This document shows positions 27,770-37,126 of a DNA stretch of 64,000 bases, piece by piece; positions within the stretch are counted from its first letter, which is position 1; each line of letters begins with the position of its first letter. The DNA comes from Botrimarina colliarenosi. Lineage in GTDB: Bacteria > Planctomycetota > Planctomycetia > Pirellulales > Lacipirellulaceae. The DNA is taken from positions 2,016,179-2,080,178 of the forward strand of contig NZ_SJPR01000001.1 of assembly GCF_007859955.1 (NCBI RefSeq), read 5' to 3'. The position numbers were made by a program, and so were the translations under genes. Under the pieces are notes generated by a model, which was not told the DNA's origin, made no database searches, and saw only the letters and a list, made by a program, of their open reading frames with translations.

Positions 27770-28852
27770 ATGCGATTCGGTTTCAGCCTGAAAGGGTTCT
27801 TGATCGCAACCCTCGTCGTCGGCTGTGGCGGCGGGATGATGCTGCGCCTCTTGCGGCACGACCCGAGAACGTTTCAGTCGATTGTAATGGCGGTCTCGAC
27901 GGCGGGCGCCCTCCTAGTCTTGCTCGCCGGGGCGTTGTGGAGCGCCGTCCGCAAGCGGAGTCGCTGGGAGGGGCCGCGCTGTGCGGCCTGCACCGAACCG
28001 CTCCGCGACGCGACGCCGGCCGACGCCGTGGCGTGCACCGCATGCCGACAGCCGATCACACGGCTCGATCAGTTACGCTTCGACGCGCCGCCGAAGCGGG
28101 ACCGGCGTTTGTTGGCGTGCCTCGCCGCGGCGGTGCTGCTGCCGATAGTTGGGGGAGTGACCAACGCCGTCTGCTTTCCGAGGGGACGGATCTACGCCCC
28201 GATGACCACCAAAGTGCTCATCGATCAAGAGCTCGCTAAGAATGTCGACACGCCGTGGGTCTGGCGCGAGTTACAAGAGCGGTCCGCGAAGGGGGACTTG
28301 GACGAGGAAGACGCCGACGCGGTTGTCCGGAAGGTGGCGGATTGGGCGCGGTCTCAAAACGCTCTCGGACAGGGGATCCACCTCGCATGGGGACGGGGCC
28401 TGATCACCGACCCCGGCTTCCACGCAAAGGTCTCGGAGGCGGCGCTGGTCGAACTCGCTGAGGCGTTCTTTGAACTGACCGTGAAGGTGTCGGTGCGGCA
28501 GTCGCGCCCCGATCACCACCATATTGAAATCGTTGTCGGCAGGAAAACGCCTGGCATGACCAACGATATCGGCGTGCAGCCGACTTGGGACCTTGTCCGT
28601 CTGCGGGTCGATGGCAAGCCGGCAACCACTACCCCCATCCCGGGTCAGTGGACGACTCACCCCGGCGGATACGTCGTCGAAGTCGCCGGCTTGAAGCCGG
28701 GACAGGTGATCGAGGCCGAGGTGGAGATCGCCCTGTTCCGTGGCGTGACCGATCTAATTGGCTTCCAAGCGGCGCCCCAGTCCGCACGTGACGGATGGGC
28801 CAAGCCCCTGAAATCTTGGTCCGCCGACGCGAAAGCGACCGTGAAGCCGTAG
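27770..28852 (+). CDS. Membrane protein with zinc ribbon
   Basis: A 360-residue protein. Two N-terminal hydrophobic helices (about 8-28 and 37-58) are followed by a four-cysteine zinc ribbon (Cys71, Cys74, Cys89, Cys92; CAAC and CTAC) and a third helix (113-134). The remaining 220 residues form a soluble domain, probably extracytoplasmic, without a recognised fold; it contains an ACxP-free, His-rich turn (RPDHHHIEIVVGRK). It is 37 bp after the glycine-zipper gene and probably in the same transcript. Confidence 0.7.
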   Translation: MRFGFSLKGFLIATLVVGCGGGMMLRLLRHDPRTFQSIVMAVSTAGALLVLLAGALWSAVRKRSRWEGPRCAACTEPLRDATPADAVACTACRQPITRLDQLRFDAPPKRDRRLLACLAAAVLLPIVGGVTNAVCFPRGRIYAPMTTKVLIDQELAKNVDTPWVWRELQERSAKGDLDEEDADAVVRKVADWARSQNALGQGIHLAWGRGLITDPGFHAKVSEAALVELAEAFFELTVKVSVRQSRPDHHHIEIVVGRKTPGMTNDIGVQPTWDLVRLRVDGKPATTTPIPGQWTTHPGGYVVEVAGLKPGQVIEAEVEIALFRGVTDLIGFQAAPQSARDGWAKPLKSWSADAKATVKP

Positions 28853-28887
28853 GGCCGTGTGAAGCCGTATGGAACGTCGAGCGACTC

Positions 28888-29796
28888 CTACGGCGCCGCC
28901 TGCCGATCGAGCCGCCAATTCTGCCGGCCGCTAGGGAGCATCACCGACACGGACCCCCATCCCTGCGTGAGCGCGTCGAGTGTCGTCGCGAAGACGACGC
29001 CCGGCGACCCTTCGAGCGACCAGCTGGCGTCGCCGCTCGCTTGGTCCACCACGCCCCTCACGTTCTGCGTCACGCCGGTGATCTGGTCGTCAAAGACGCC
29101 GCGGAGTCGCGCGTCGCGGTCGATCGAAAGCTGCACGAACTGCGTCGCCGCGGCGCCCGGCTGCGGCTTCAGCTCGAAGACGCCGAGCGACAGCCACTCG
29201 TCATCGACGGATGTCGGTGCGACCGACCCGACGGGGTCGTCGGCCTGCTCTTCGACGTTCGTGTAAACGACCGTCGTGTCGGACGATGACTCGACGGGGT
29301 ACGACGCGCCGGCCGGCTGGCCAGCGAGCCAAGCCGTCACTCCCGCCGCCGTGGCGACGACCGCCGCGTCGGCGTGCGGGTGCGTCGCCTGCCAAGCGTT
29401 GGGGTGCTGGGCGTACCAGGCGGGGCTGAACGCCTGCGGACTCGACGGCAGGTGGGTCGCCGCGGCCTGCGCGCTCTGGCCATAGCGTGCGGACGCGGCG
29501 CCTCTCGCCGCCGCTTGCCCGCCGCTGCCCAGCCACTGCTGCGCCTGAGCCGGATTGACCGGTTTGGCCCGGCCGCCGAGCGCCTGCTGCGTGGTTGCTG
29601 GGAGCGACCGCGGCGCCGACGCGCCGCCGGAGAATCCCCCCGTCGGCCGCGCCGACGGCGTCAACGACCGGGCCGCCCCCGCTGCGCCGCGTCCGGCCCC
29701 TCCCCGGGGCCCGCGAGCGACGCCATCGGCCGACATCGTCAGCACCAGAGCGAGGGACAGCGGACCGATCAACCAACGACACGCGAACAGCCGCAT
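28888..29796 (-). CDS. Secreted Ala/Gly-rich protein
   Basis: A 302-residue protein whose start at 29796 gives a good signal peptide (MRLFACRWLIGPLSLALVLT, cleavage near GVARG). Residues 30-110 are low-complexity Gly/Ala/Arg/Ser. A tryptophan-rich block follows (SPAWYAQHPNAWQATHPHAD), a motif seen in planctomycete secreted proteins. The C-terminal 110 residues (from about DEWLSLGVFELKP) look like a compact beta domain. No enzyme motif is visible. Confidence 0.75.
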   Translation of the reverse strand: MRLFACRWLIGPLSLALVLTMSADGVARGPRGGAGRGAAGAARSLTPSARPTGGFSGGASAPRSLPATTQQALGGRAKPVNPAQAQQWLGSGGQAAARGAASARYGQSAQAAATHLPSSPQAFSPAWYAQHPNAWQATHPHADAAVVATAAGVTAWLAGQPAGASYPVESSSDTTVVYTNVEEQADDPVGSVAPTSVDDEWLSLGVFELKPQPGAAATQFVQLSIDRDARLRGVFDDQITGVTQNVRGVVDQASGDASWSLEGSPGVVFATTLDALTQGWGSVSVMLPSGRQNWRLDRQAAP

Positions 29797-29981
29797 CGGC
29801 AAAGCCTTGGACGGAGGAGACGAGGGCGCGGACGCCCGAGACGTCCGCACGGCCCAGCGAGGTCCGCGGGCCATCTGAAACCTACGTCACTCCCCGGCCC
29901 CAGGCCGGATCGCTCCCTCAGAAAATCCTGCTTTCGCGCCTGCGGCCGACGATCATTGGCGTGCCGGCCTTATTCGGCAGA

Positions 29982-30680
29982 TCAGCCGCAGATCATCGGC
30001 GACCGACTGCGGGCGAATCCAAGCTCGGCAAGGAGCTCGTACTGCGCGTACTTGCCGACCACCTCGCCGGTCGTCTCGGCGGAGAACTTCTCGACGATCT
30101 TCGCGCGGTCACCTTCGATCGTCCGCACCGAAACGTCCAGGGACCGGGCGATCGCCTTGTTGAGCTGACCGCCGACGATGGCCTGCAGGACCGTCCGCTC
30201 GCGCGACGAGAGCTGTTCGACGGCGGCGCCGATCTGTTGGAACCGCCGACGCACCTTCGCCTGGACGAGGTCTAACTCGACCGCCTTGTCGATCGCCCTG
30301 AAAAGCTCGTCCTGCTGGAAGGGCTTCTCGAGCAGCGTCACCGAGCAACGCTCCATAAAGCGAACCGCCGTCGGGACTTCGGACTGGCCGATCGTCACCA
30401 CCATCGGCGTGGCGTCGACCTGATTCGCGAGCCGCTCTTGCAGCTCGTGGCCGCTGATCCCCGGCAGTTCGTAGTCGACCACCAGGCACCCGGGACGCGA
30501 CGCGGCCCCGGCGGCGAGGAACTCGTCGGCCGTCGCGAAGGCCTGACAGCGAAAGCCACGCTGTACAATAAGATCGGCGAGCGAGCCCCGCGAAGACGCG
30601 TGGTGTTCAACGACGTAAATGGTCGGCCGCGGCCGATCGATTTCGGCGCTCCCCGACGGATAGAATTCGTTTTCCGACAT
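29982..30680 (-). CDS. FixJ/LuxR-type response regulator with altered acid pocket
   Basis: A 232-residue protein. The receiver domain (20-125) aligns with FixJ: phosphoacceptor Asp69 (CLVVDYELPG), Thr96 and Lys119 (LLEKPF) are kept, but the acidic pair that binds magnesium is Glu25-His26 (YVVEHH) instead of Asp-Asp. A LuxR-type HTH follows at about 155-205 (LSSRERTVLQAIVGG, NKAIARSLDVS, VRTIEGDRAKI). No histidine kinase is adjacent. It is divergent from the ECF sigma gene at 30941 across 260 bp of AT-richer DNA, and may regulate it. Confidence 0.88.
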   Translation of the reverse strand: MSENEFYPSGSAEIDRPRPTIYVVEHHASSRGSLADLIVQRGFRCQAFATADEFLAAGAASRPGCLVVDYELPGISGHELQERLANQVDATPMVVTIGQSEVPTAVRFMERCSVTLLEKPFQQDELFRAIDKAVELDLVQAKVRRRFQQIGAAVEQLSSRERTVLQAIVGGQLNKAIARSLDVSVRTIEGDRAKIVEKFSAETTGEVVGKYAQYELLAELGFARSRSPMICG

Positions 30681-30940
30681 TTGGTTGCCTGTCCTCTTAC
30701 CGAATGGGCGTCGTTGCCAACGCCCCGAAGCCGTCACGACCCATTCCTCGATCACTAGCGGCTGTTAAAACACTTGCTTCCGACACTAAGAAGCACTTCT
30801 GAGGCGGTTCGAATTACGGATACCCCTAAGAATCACCGGGACAAACGACGCGATTTAACGTAAGTTGTTATCCGCAAACACGTTGGATCGAACACTCCCG
30901 AAGACTTTTCTGCTCGGATTCCCGCGCCCTATTGGTCCCA
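30681..30940. promoter_or_regulatory. AT-richer divergent regulatory region
   Basis: This 260-bp gap between the FixJ-like gene and the ECF sigma gene is noticeably richer in A/T than its surroundings (for example around 30765-30890). It must contain both promoters, but I cannot assign -35/-10 boxes with confidence. No gene is visible in it. Confidence 0.45.
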
Positions 30941-31531
30941 ATGGGTGAAGCCACCCGCATGACGCTGTTGGACCGTGTTCGCCAGACTCAGACTGGCGAA
31001 TCATGGACGGAGTTCGTCTCGGTCTACGAGGCGCTGATCTCGGCGTGGCTCCGCCAGCAGGCCCTTTCCGAGGCCGACGCGGATGACATCCGCCAGGAAG
31101 TCATGCAAACGGTGGTCCAAGAAATCGGCCGGTTCGACCACAACGGACGGCCCGGCGCCTTCCGAAACTGGTTGCGGCGAATTACGGCCAACCGCATGCG
31201 GCGGCTCTGGCAAACCCGCCAACGGCGGGCCGCCGACTATGCCGGCGCCGACTTCGGCGAAATCGCCGAGCAGCTCGAGGACGACGCGAGCCGGTTGACC
31301 CATGTCTGGGACGCTGACCACGACCGATTTGTTCTCAACCGGCTTATCGGCATGCTCAACGGCCGGTTCTCGCCGACGAGCCTAGCGGCGTTCCGACGCC
31401 TAGCGATTGGCCAAGAAGACCCCGCGCTGGTCGCCAACGACCTAGGCATGACGATCGGCGCCGCCCGCGTCGCGCAGCATCGGGTGCTCCGCGCGCTCAA
31501 AGACTTGGGCGAGGGGCTGATCGACGTATGA
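30941..31531 (+). CDS. ECF sigma factor
   Basis: A 196-residue sigma factor; ATG 30941 was chosen over an upstream TTG, and ATG 30959 is a possible alternative. Region 2 includes LSEADADDIRQEVMQTVVQE and NWLRRITANRMRRLWQTR. Region 4 contains EDPALVANDLGMTIGAARVA followed by QHRVLRALKDL. The stop overlaps the start of the next gene (ATGA), which encodes a zinc-finger/kinase/PAS protein, so the two are translationally coupled and very likely form a regulator-effector pair. Confidence 0.92.
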   Translation: MGEATRMTLLDRVRQTQTGESWTEFVSVYEALISAWLRQQALSEADADDIRQEVMQTVVQEIGRFDHNGRPGAFRNWLRRITANRMRRLWQTRQRRAADYAGADFGEIAEQLEDDASRLTHVWDADHDRFVLNRLIGMLNGRFSPTSLAAFRRLAIGQEDPALVANDLGMTIGAARVAQHRVLRALKDLGEGLIDV

Positions 31532-34005
31532 GTCCCGAGAACCAGGGCCCGCTGCCCGACGCGATCCATCCCGATGACGCGACGCTCGCTTCGTGGATAG
31601 ACGGTGAATTGCCGGTCTCGATGGCCGAACGCCTCGAGTCCCACCTCGAGGTCTGCGATGAATGCGCTACGCGGCTCGACGCCTTCTACGCGCAGCCCGA
31701 CCCCTTCCTGCAGAAGCTCCGGGGCGCGGCGGGGCTGACCGTCGACGGCGACCCGCTCGGCGCCACCGCAAAGTCGAGTGACTCCAACTTGATGTTCGGC
31801 GCGCTCGCTCTGCAGGCGGGTCTGGTCACGCCCCAGCAACTCGCCGACGCGTGTGTGCTGTGGGCGACCCACGGCGGGATGCCCCTCTCCGACCTCATGG
31901 TCGAGCAGGGCTGGCTCAGCCAGGCGGCTTGCAAGTCGGTTCTCTCCCTGCTGGCGGCCCGGCTCGATCGGCCCCGGACCCGCGGTTCGGCCGAGACGCT
32001 TTCGGGACGCGATCCCGCCGGGCTCGGCATCACCGACACGATGACCCTCGCGCCGCTCTCCGCCGAGCGGATGAAGCTGACCCACCTCCACTCGCAGGGG
32101 GGCATCGGCCAGGTGTGGCGCGCTCAAGACACCCTGTTGGGCCGCGAGGTGGCGCTCAAAGAGCTCCTGCCCGAGCTGCGGGGTTCGCGGCGGCACCGCG
32201 AGCGGTTCTTCCGCGAGGCCCGCGTCGCGGCGCAACTCAACCACCCGGGAACCGCCCCGGTCTACGAGTACCGCGAGGAGGGGGGCCGCTGCTACTACAC
32301 GATGCGGTTCTACTCGGGGCGGACCCTTACCGAAGCGATCCGGCAGGCCCACAAGGTGCGGGCCGACGAGAACCCGAACGAGTCGTTCAAGCACCTCTTC
32401 CCGCTGCTCGAGCAGTTCCTGGCGGTCTGCGACACCATCGCCTACGCCCACTCGAAGGGGATCGTCCACCGCGACCTCAAGGGAGAGAACATCGTCCTCG
32501 GCGAGTACGGAGAGGTCACCGTCATCGACTGGGGACTCGCCAAGTCGATCGCCGGCCGCACCGGCGGCGTCACCCTCAATCGGGACAAGGACAGCAACAG
32601 CCCGACCATCGACGGCGAGCGTCTCGGCACCCCCGGCTACATGGCCCCGGAACAGGCCCGCGGCGACCTCGCGGCGATCGACGAGCAGACGGACGTCTAC
32701 GGACTCGCCGCCGTCCTGTACGAAGTCCTTGCCGCGCGGGCGCCCTTCTCGGGCGAGACGGCCAACGAGGTGATGCATCGCGTCGAGACCAAGCCCCCGG
32801 TCCGCCCCAGCGCGCTCTTCCCCGACACGCCCGACGACCTCGAGGCGATCTGTCTCAAGGGCCTCTCTAAACGTAAAGAAGACCGCCACGCCTCGGCAAT
32901 TGAGTTGCGTGACGCCGTGCGCGACTGGCTGACGCACCAACTGAAACAGCGGCACGAGCAAGAACGGCAAGCCAAGTTCTTTTCGCTGTCTCACGACCTA
33001 TTCCTCGCCGTCGACGAGCGGGGGCACATCACGCAGGTCAATCCTGCTTACTCGCGTTTCTTCGGCTTCGACCCGCTCGGCAGTCCCGGCAAGCACTACG
33101 CCGAGAGAATACACCCGGACGACCGCGAACGGGCGGCGGCGATGCTCGATCAGCTGCGGCTCGGCGTGTCGCAGAAGGACACGGTGATTCGCACCGAAGA
33201 CGCCAACGGCGTCTACCGCGCGGTCAGTTGGACCATGACCCGGGTCCCCTGCGAGCCGACGATCTACGCCGTGGGACGTCCCCTCGACGAAGAGAGCGAA
33301 CGTCGGCGTCTCGCGGACGAGCGGTCGCGGTTCTTCTCGATGTCGCGTGATTTCTGCTTAACCTTCGACGAAAATTTCCGGATCACACAGATCAACAAGG
33401 CGGCGATCGAAGCGTTCGACACGACGGAGGATGTCATGATCGGCGCCGACGGTTTGGTGCTCACTCACCCTGACGATGTGGAAAGGACGCGTCTCGTCAT
33501 CGCGGCGGCGCAGCGCGGCGAGTCGCAGCAAACCTCCCTGCGGGTCGTCACCCCGAAGGGCCGGCAGATCCCGACCACGTGGACGCTGACCCGGGTCCCC
33601 GGAGAGAACACCACCTACGCCGTCGGCAGGGCGCTCGATGCCGAGGCGGAACGGCGCCGCGAAGAGGAGGCCCGCGCCCGGTTCTTCGCCCTCTCGCCGA
33701 GCCTGTTTGTCATCTCGGACGAGAAGGGAAACGCCGCCCAGGTGAACCCGACCTGGACGAAACTGCTCGGCTGGGAACCCGAGGACGTGATCGGGAATCC
33801 CTTCTACGGCTTTGTCCATCCCGATGATATCGGCCCGATCTCGCGGGCCGGACGCTTGGCGCTGGTGCGGGAGCCGGTCGTCGATCTCGATGTCCGCATG
33901 CGCTGCAAAGCGGGGGGCTACAAGACCTTCGCGTTCACCCTCTGCCGCGTCCCGGGCGACCGGATCAACTACGCGATCGGCCGCGAGAAGACGCCTTCGG
34001 CATAG
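31528..34005 (+). CDS. Zinc-finger anti-sigma-like / Ser-Thr kinase / triple-PAS protein
   Basis: An 825-residue soluble signalling protein. Domains in order: an anti-sigma-type zinc finger at 15-55 (LASWIDGELP, then HLEVCDEC); a helical domain at 85-145 (FGALALQAGLVTPQQLADA); a Hanks kinase at 182-470 with Lys211, HRDLKGEN (314-321, Gly replacing the usual Pro), DWG in place of DFG (334-336) and APE (373-375); and three PAS domains at about 484-590, 602-703 and 718-820, each with an HPDD motif. It overlaps the ECF sigma gene. I infer that the PAS domains sense a signal, the kinase responds, and the zinc finger holds or releases the sigma factor. Confidence 0.9.
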   Translation: MSPENQGPLPDAIHPDDATLASWIDGELPVSMAERLESHLEVCDECATRLDAFYAQPDPFLQKLRGAAGLTVDGDPLGATAKSSDSNLMFGALALQAGLVTPQQLADACVLWATHGGMPLSDLMVEQGWLSQAACKSVLSLLAARLDRPRTRGSAETLSGRDPAGLGITDTMTLAPLSAERMKLTHLHSQGGIGQVWRAQDTLLGREVALKELLPELRGSRRHRERFFREARVAAQLNHPGTAPVYEYREEGGRCYYTMRFYSGRTLTEAIRQAHKVRADENPNESFKHLFPLLEQFLAVCDTIAYAHSKGIVHRDLKGENIVLGEYGEVTVIDWGLAKSIAGRTGGVTLNRDKDSNSPTIDGERLGTPGYMAPEQARGDLAAIDEQTDVYGLAAVLYEVLAARAPFSGETANEVMHRVETKPPVRPSALFPDTPDDLEAICLKGLSKRKEDRHASAIELRDAVRDWLTHQLKQRHEQERQAKFFSLSHDLFLAVDERGHITQVNPAYSRFFGFDPLGSPGKHYAERIHPDDRERAAAMLDQLRLGVSQKDTVIRTEDANGVYRAVSWTMTRVPCEPTIYAVGRPLDEESERRRLADERSRFFSMSRDFCLTFDENFRITQINKAAIEAFDTTEDVMIGADGLVLTHPDDVERTRLVIAAAQRGESQQTSLRVVTPKGRQIPTTWTLTRVPGENTTYAVGRALDAEAERRREEEARARFFALSPSLFVISDEKGNAAQVNPTWTKLLGWEPEDVIGNPFYGFVHPDDIGPISRAGRLALVREPVVDLDVRMRCKAGGYKTFAFTLCRVPGDRINYAIGREKTPSA

Positions 34006-34033
34006 GGCGATTGAGGTTGGTAGATCGTTTGGT

Positions 34034-34108
34034 GCGTTGCCCGAGGCTAGCGCCTACGGCTCAGTTTCTAGTCAGCCTTGAGCCGAAGGCGCTAGCCTCG
34101 GGCAACGC
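34034..34108. repeat. Palindromic element family C, copy 1
   Basis: 30-bp inverted arms (34034-34063 and 34079-34108, one mismatch) around a 15-bp loop. The core word is cccgaggctagcgcc followed by ggctca. It separates two convergent genes, the PAS kinase and the large esterase-like gene. Related copies are at 47191 (half) and 47572. Confidence 0.93.
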
Positions 34109-34129
34109 CACGTTGATCGCTATCGACTG

Positions 34130-36829
34130 CTAAATCGCCAAGTCACGCCACACGACGCCGCCGTCTTCGAGGCCCCAGTCGGCGTCGAAGTAACCGGCGG
34201 CGCGGACGTCGGGCGCCTCGGACGGGTCGCCCGGCGAGTCGATCGCCCGCGGCCCATAGATCAGCACGTCGGGATACTCGACGCCCGACCAAAAATACCG
34301 CAAGCGGGTCGTCATCCGCATGCCGACCACGCCCGTGCCGCCGACCACCGCGATGGAGGCCTCGGCACTGCCGGGACGGGGGCGGACCGCCAACACCGCA
34401 AGGTCGTCATCCGACTCGGGCCGCGCGCCGATCCACGCCCGGCCCCGTTCGACCCGCACGGTCCGCTTACGGCGGAAGGACGCCTCTTGCTGCAGGAGCA
34501 GCCACGCCGAGTTCGCCGGCGCGGAGCCGTACAGGACGACCGAGCGATCCATATCGGACAGAGTCCGCAGCGAATCACGCAGGTCGGCGTCCGCGATGAC
34601 TTCCAAGCGCCCGGCGCCGCGGTACAGGAACAGGTGGGCGTCGTACCGCGCCTTGGCGGCCATCCAACTCCGTTCGGCTTTCGAGCCGCGCGTGCCGTAG
34701 ACCAGCTGTGGCCGGCAGCAGAACGCCGACTTCAACCCGCCGCTACGTTCGGGCTCTTTGAACAGCGCCGCCAGCGGCGCGCTGTTGGGCGTGCGTCGCC
34801 AGACCCCGTCGTCGGCCCGCGCCAACGAAAGCGTCTGGCCGTCGCGGCCGGGTCGGAACTTCACCGGGCGGCCGCCGTCGAGGCGGACCGACACGTTCGC
34901 GCTGTCGCCGAACGAGGCGAGCGACAGCCGCAGCCGCCGGACGTTGTCCGTGACGCCGACGATCTCGCCCTGCTCGCGGTCGCGCGACAGCCGGACCCGA
35001 GCGACGGCGCCCTGACGCTCCGCCGCGACGACCGTCACCCAGCCGAGCGTCGAGGCGGCGGCGGGGTCGGGCGTTGCGAAGTCGATCTCGTCCGAAGCGT
35101 CGTTGTCGCGGAGCTCGCGGTGCGTGAGCCAATCGGCCTGCTCGTGTAACAGTCGTGGCGTCTCGGCCGCCTCTGCTTCGCGGTAGGCGAAGTCGTTGTG
35201 GAAAGCGCCGAGGCGTTCGCGGAGGAAGCGGACCTCGCTGGGCGAAACGTCGGCGTTGCCGGTCGACAGCAGCGACACGCCGACGCCCTGCAAGTTCTCG
35301 AGGACTTGCAGCGGGTCCCCGGCCGCCGGCGCCCTGCCGAGCAGCCTGGCCATCGGCGAAGCGTCGGTGGGAACGACCCGCGCGCCCCCCTGGGTGTAGA
35401 AACTGAGCCAGCCGTCGGTGACGCCGACGGCGGCGAAACGGTCGGGCCGAAGCGTCGCCAGCCGCAAGGCGCCGTGGCCTCCCATCCCCGTCCCCATGAC
35501 GGTGACGCGCCGCGTGGCGATCGGGTCGCCCCGTTCCGCCTGGCGTCGGGTGAAGTCGTCGAGCGCCTCGAGCGCGTCGGTCCGGCTCCAATCCTCCCAG
35601 TCGAACGCCCACGCCCCGCGTCCGCCGGGGGCGACGACATGGGCGCTGGCGAGCGGTGTGTGTTTTGCGAGCCGCTGGGCGTGCGTCTCGCCCGCGTCGT
35701 GCAACGACACGACCACCCCGGCGTTCTCCGCCGCGCCGCTGGCCGGCAGCACGCCGTACGCCTGCACCGACCCGTCGAGGTCGCTGACGAAGGTGTCGCT
35801 CCGCGGGTCTTGCGGCCCAACGACCCGCAGCGTCAGCGTCGCCTCGGCGAGCGGCGCGGCGCCAGGCTCGTTGCTGAGCACGGCGACGCGGACGGCGACG
35901 CTCTCGCCGACCGCGAGCTCCCGCTGCGGGGCGGGCAGTTTGATGGTGAGGGGCGTCAGCAGCAGCGACTCGATCCGCCGTAGCGGCGTCATTGTTGGTT
36001 CGTCATCGCCCCAACCGACCCGCAGTTGGCATCGCGCAAGCGGCGTCGCCGTGGCGTTGAGCAGCGGGAGCGACAACGCGACCGACTCCGGCCGGCCCGC
36101 CACCAGGTCGGGCAACCGCGCCGCCTCGGTGATCAGTCGGACCGGCTCGGCGGGTCGGACCAACCGCGGCGTCGCGGCCGGCGACGCAAGGTGAGCGAGC
36201 AACCAGTTCTCGCCCTTGGCGACTTCCACCGGCAAGCGGAACCAACCGATCGAGTAGGGATCGCCCGGCAGCCATTCGCCGTTGAGGCAAACGGCCGCGC
36301 AGCCGGGCGCCTTGAGCAGCATGACGCCGGCGCTCGGGGCCGCGAACGTGGCGTAAGCGTAGCCACCCGCCAGGTCGCTCGACCGGGGGCTGTCGGCAGG
36401 GCGCCACGCAACTTCCTCGCCGCTCGCGTCGAGGACTTCGTCCCCGGTATTGGGTGGCTTCCAATCGCCCCGGGCGACGGCGGCCTCGACCGGATCGACA
36501 TGCAGGGCGGCACGATGATAGTCGCCAACACGCGGCAGCAACGCCGCGACGACCGGCTCGATCCGCTCGGGGAGCGTCGCCGCTTGTTCGGCCGTTTCGT
36601 CCTCCGCTACGCTCGGCGTTTCGACGGGCGTTTCGGCTGGCGTTGCAACGGCTGCGGCGGGGGTCGCCTCGGCGCTGTCGGGCGCCGGCGGAGCCTCGGG
36701 CTCGGCGGCGGCGACCGCCGCGATCCACCCGAGGGCGATCGCCGGCCAGGCGCGGAGGTGACGGCGGCAATTCAAGTGAGGAAGCGGCAAGTGGCAGAGC
36801 GGCGCGAAAGGGAGTGGCACGAGGGGCAA
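34130..36829 (-). CDS. Large secreted esterase-like protein lacking the nucleophile Ser
   Basis: An 899-residue protein with an N-terminal basic/hydrophobic leader (ending IAAVAAAEPEA) and a Pro/Ala/Glu linker. A beta-rich region follows (about 130-340), then an alpha/beta-hydrolase-like section (about 355-600). At the nucleophile elbow, where esterases of this type have GxSMGGHGAL, the sequence is GTGMGGHGAL, so Gly replaces Ser; the codon is plainly GGG. The C-terminal 250 residues resemble accessory beta domains. It is probably a surface or periplasmic binding protein or a dead hydrolase. The start is uncertain. Confidence 0.7.
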   Translation of the reverse strand: MPLVPLPFAPLCHLPLPHLNCRRHLRAWPAIALGWIAAVAAAEPEAPPAPDSAEATPAAAVATPAETPVETPSVAEDETAEQAATLPERIEPVVAALLPRVGDYHRAALHVDPVEAAVARGDWKPPNTGDEVLDASGEEVAWRPADSPRSSDLAGGYAYATFAAPSAGVMLLKAPGCAAVCLNGEWLPGDPYSIGWFRLPVEVAKGENWLLAHLASPAATPRLVRPAEPVRLITEAARLPDLVAGRPESVALSLPLLNATATPLARCQLRVGWGDDEPTMTPLRRIESLLLTPLTIKLPAPQRELAVGESVAVRVAVLSNEPGAAPLAEATLTLRVVGPQDPRSDTFVSDLDGSVQAYGVLPASGAAENAGVVVSLHDAGETHAQRLAKHTPLASAHVVAPGGRGAWAFDWEDWSRTDALEALDDFTRRQAERGDPIATRRVTVMGTGMGGHGALRLATLRPDRFAAVGVTDGWLSFYTQGGARVVPTDASPMARLLGRAPAAGDPLQVLENLQGVGVSLLSTGNADVSPSEVRFLRERLGAFHNDFAYREAEAAETPRLLHEQADWLTHRELRDNDASDEIDFATPDPAAASTLGWVTVVAAERQGAVARVRLSRDREQGEIVGVTDNVRRLRLSLASFGDSANVSVRLDGGRPVKFRPGRDGQTLSLARADDGVWRRTPNSAPLAALFKEPERSGGLKSAFCCRPQLVYGTRGSKAERSWMAAKARYDAHLFLYRGAGRLEVIADADLRDSLRTLSDMDRSVVLYGSAPANSAWLLLQQEASFRRKRTVRVERGRAWIGARPESDDDLAVLAVRPRPGSAEASIAVVGGTGVVGMRMTTRLRYFWSGVEYPDVLIYGPRAIDSPGDPSEAPDVRAAGYFDADWGLEDGGVVWRDLAI

Positions 36830-37028
36830 GCGGAGCGTCCCGAGGTGGAGTGAGCGCCCCCCTCTAGCCTAGCCGGCGGCGGGGTGGCTCCCCAACCTGG
36901 CGCCGGGCGAATCGGCAGAAGCCGCAAGATCGCCGCCCGCGCTGGCCGGCGCCATCGCGCCAGGGGGGCCCCATCGACGCGCGTGGACGGCAGGAAAGGT
37001 CACACTAACGAAAGAAACTTGCGATCGC
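36830..37028. other. Gap without gene
   Basis: Together with the terminator and its flank (to 37126) this is a 297-bp interval upstream of the esterase-like gene. It is GC-rich to 37000 and then briefly A-rich. No convincing coding frame or promoter could be selected. Confidence 0.4.
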
Positions 37029-37070
37029 AAAAAAAGCGACGAGCCGCCCTTTGGGGGGGCGGCTCGTCGG
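37029..37070 (-). terminator. Rho-independent terminator of the 77-residue protein gene
   Basis: On the reverse strand a 13-bp stem (cgacgagccgccc pairing with its complement across a short loop) is followed by a gc-tttttt-type run of seven T. It starts about 57 bp after the stop of the gene at 37127. This is the clearest intrinsic terminator in the window. Confidence 0.9.
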
Positions 37071-37126
37071 AATCGTTCAGATTGGGTCGGCAGGATTCTG
37101 CCGGCCGAGGACCTGCAGTCCGAGTA

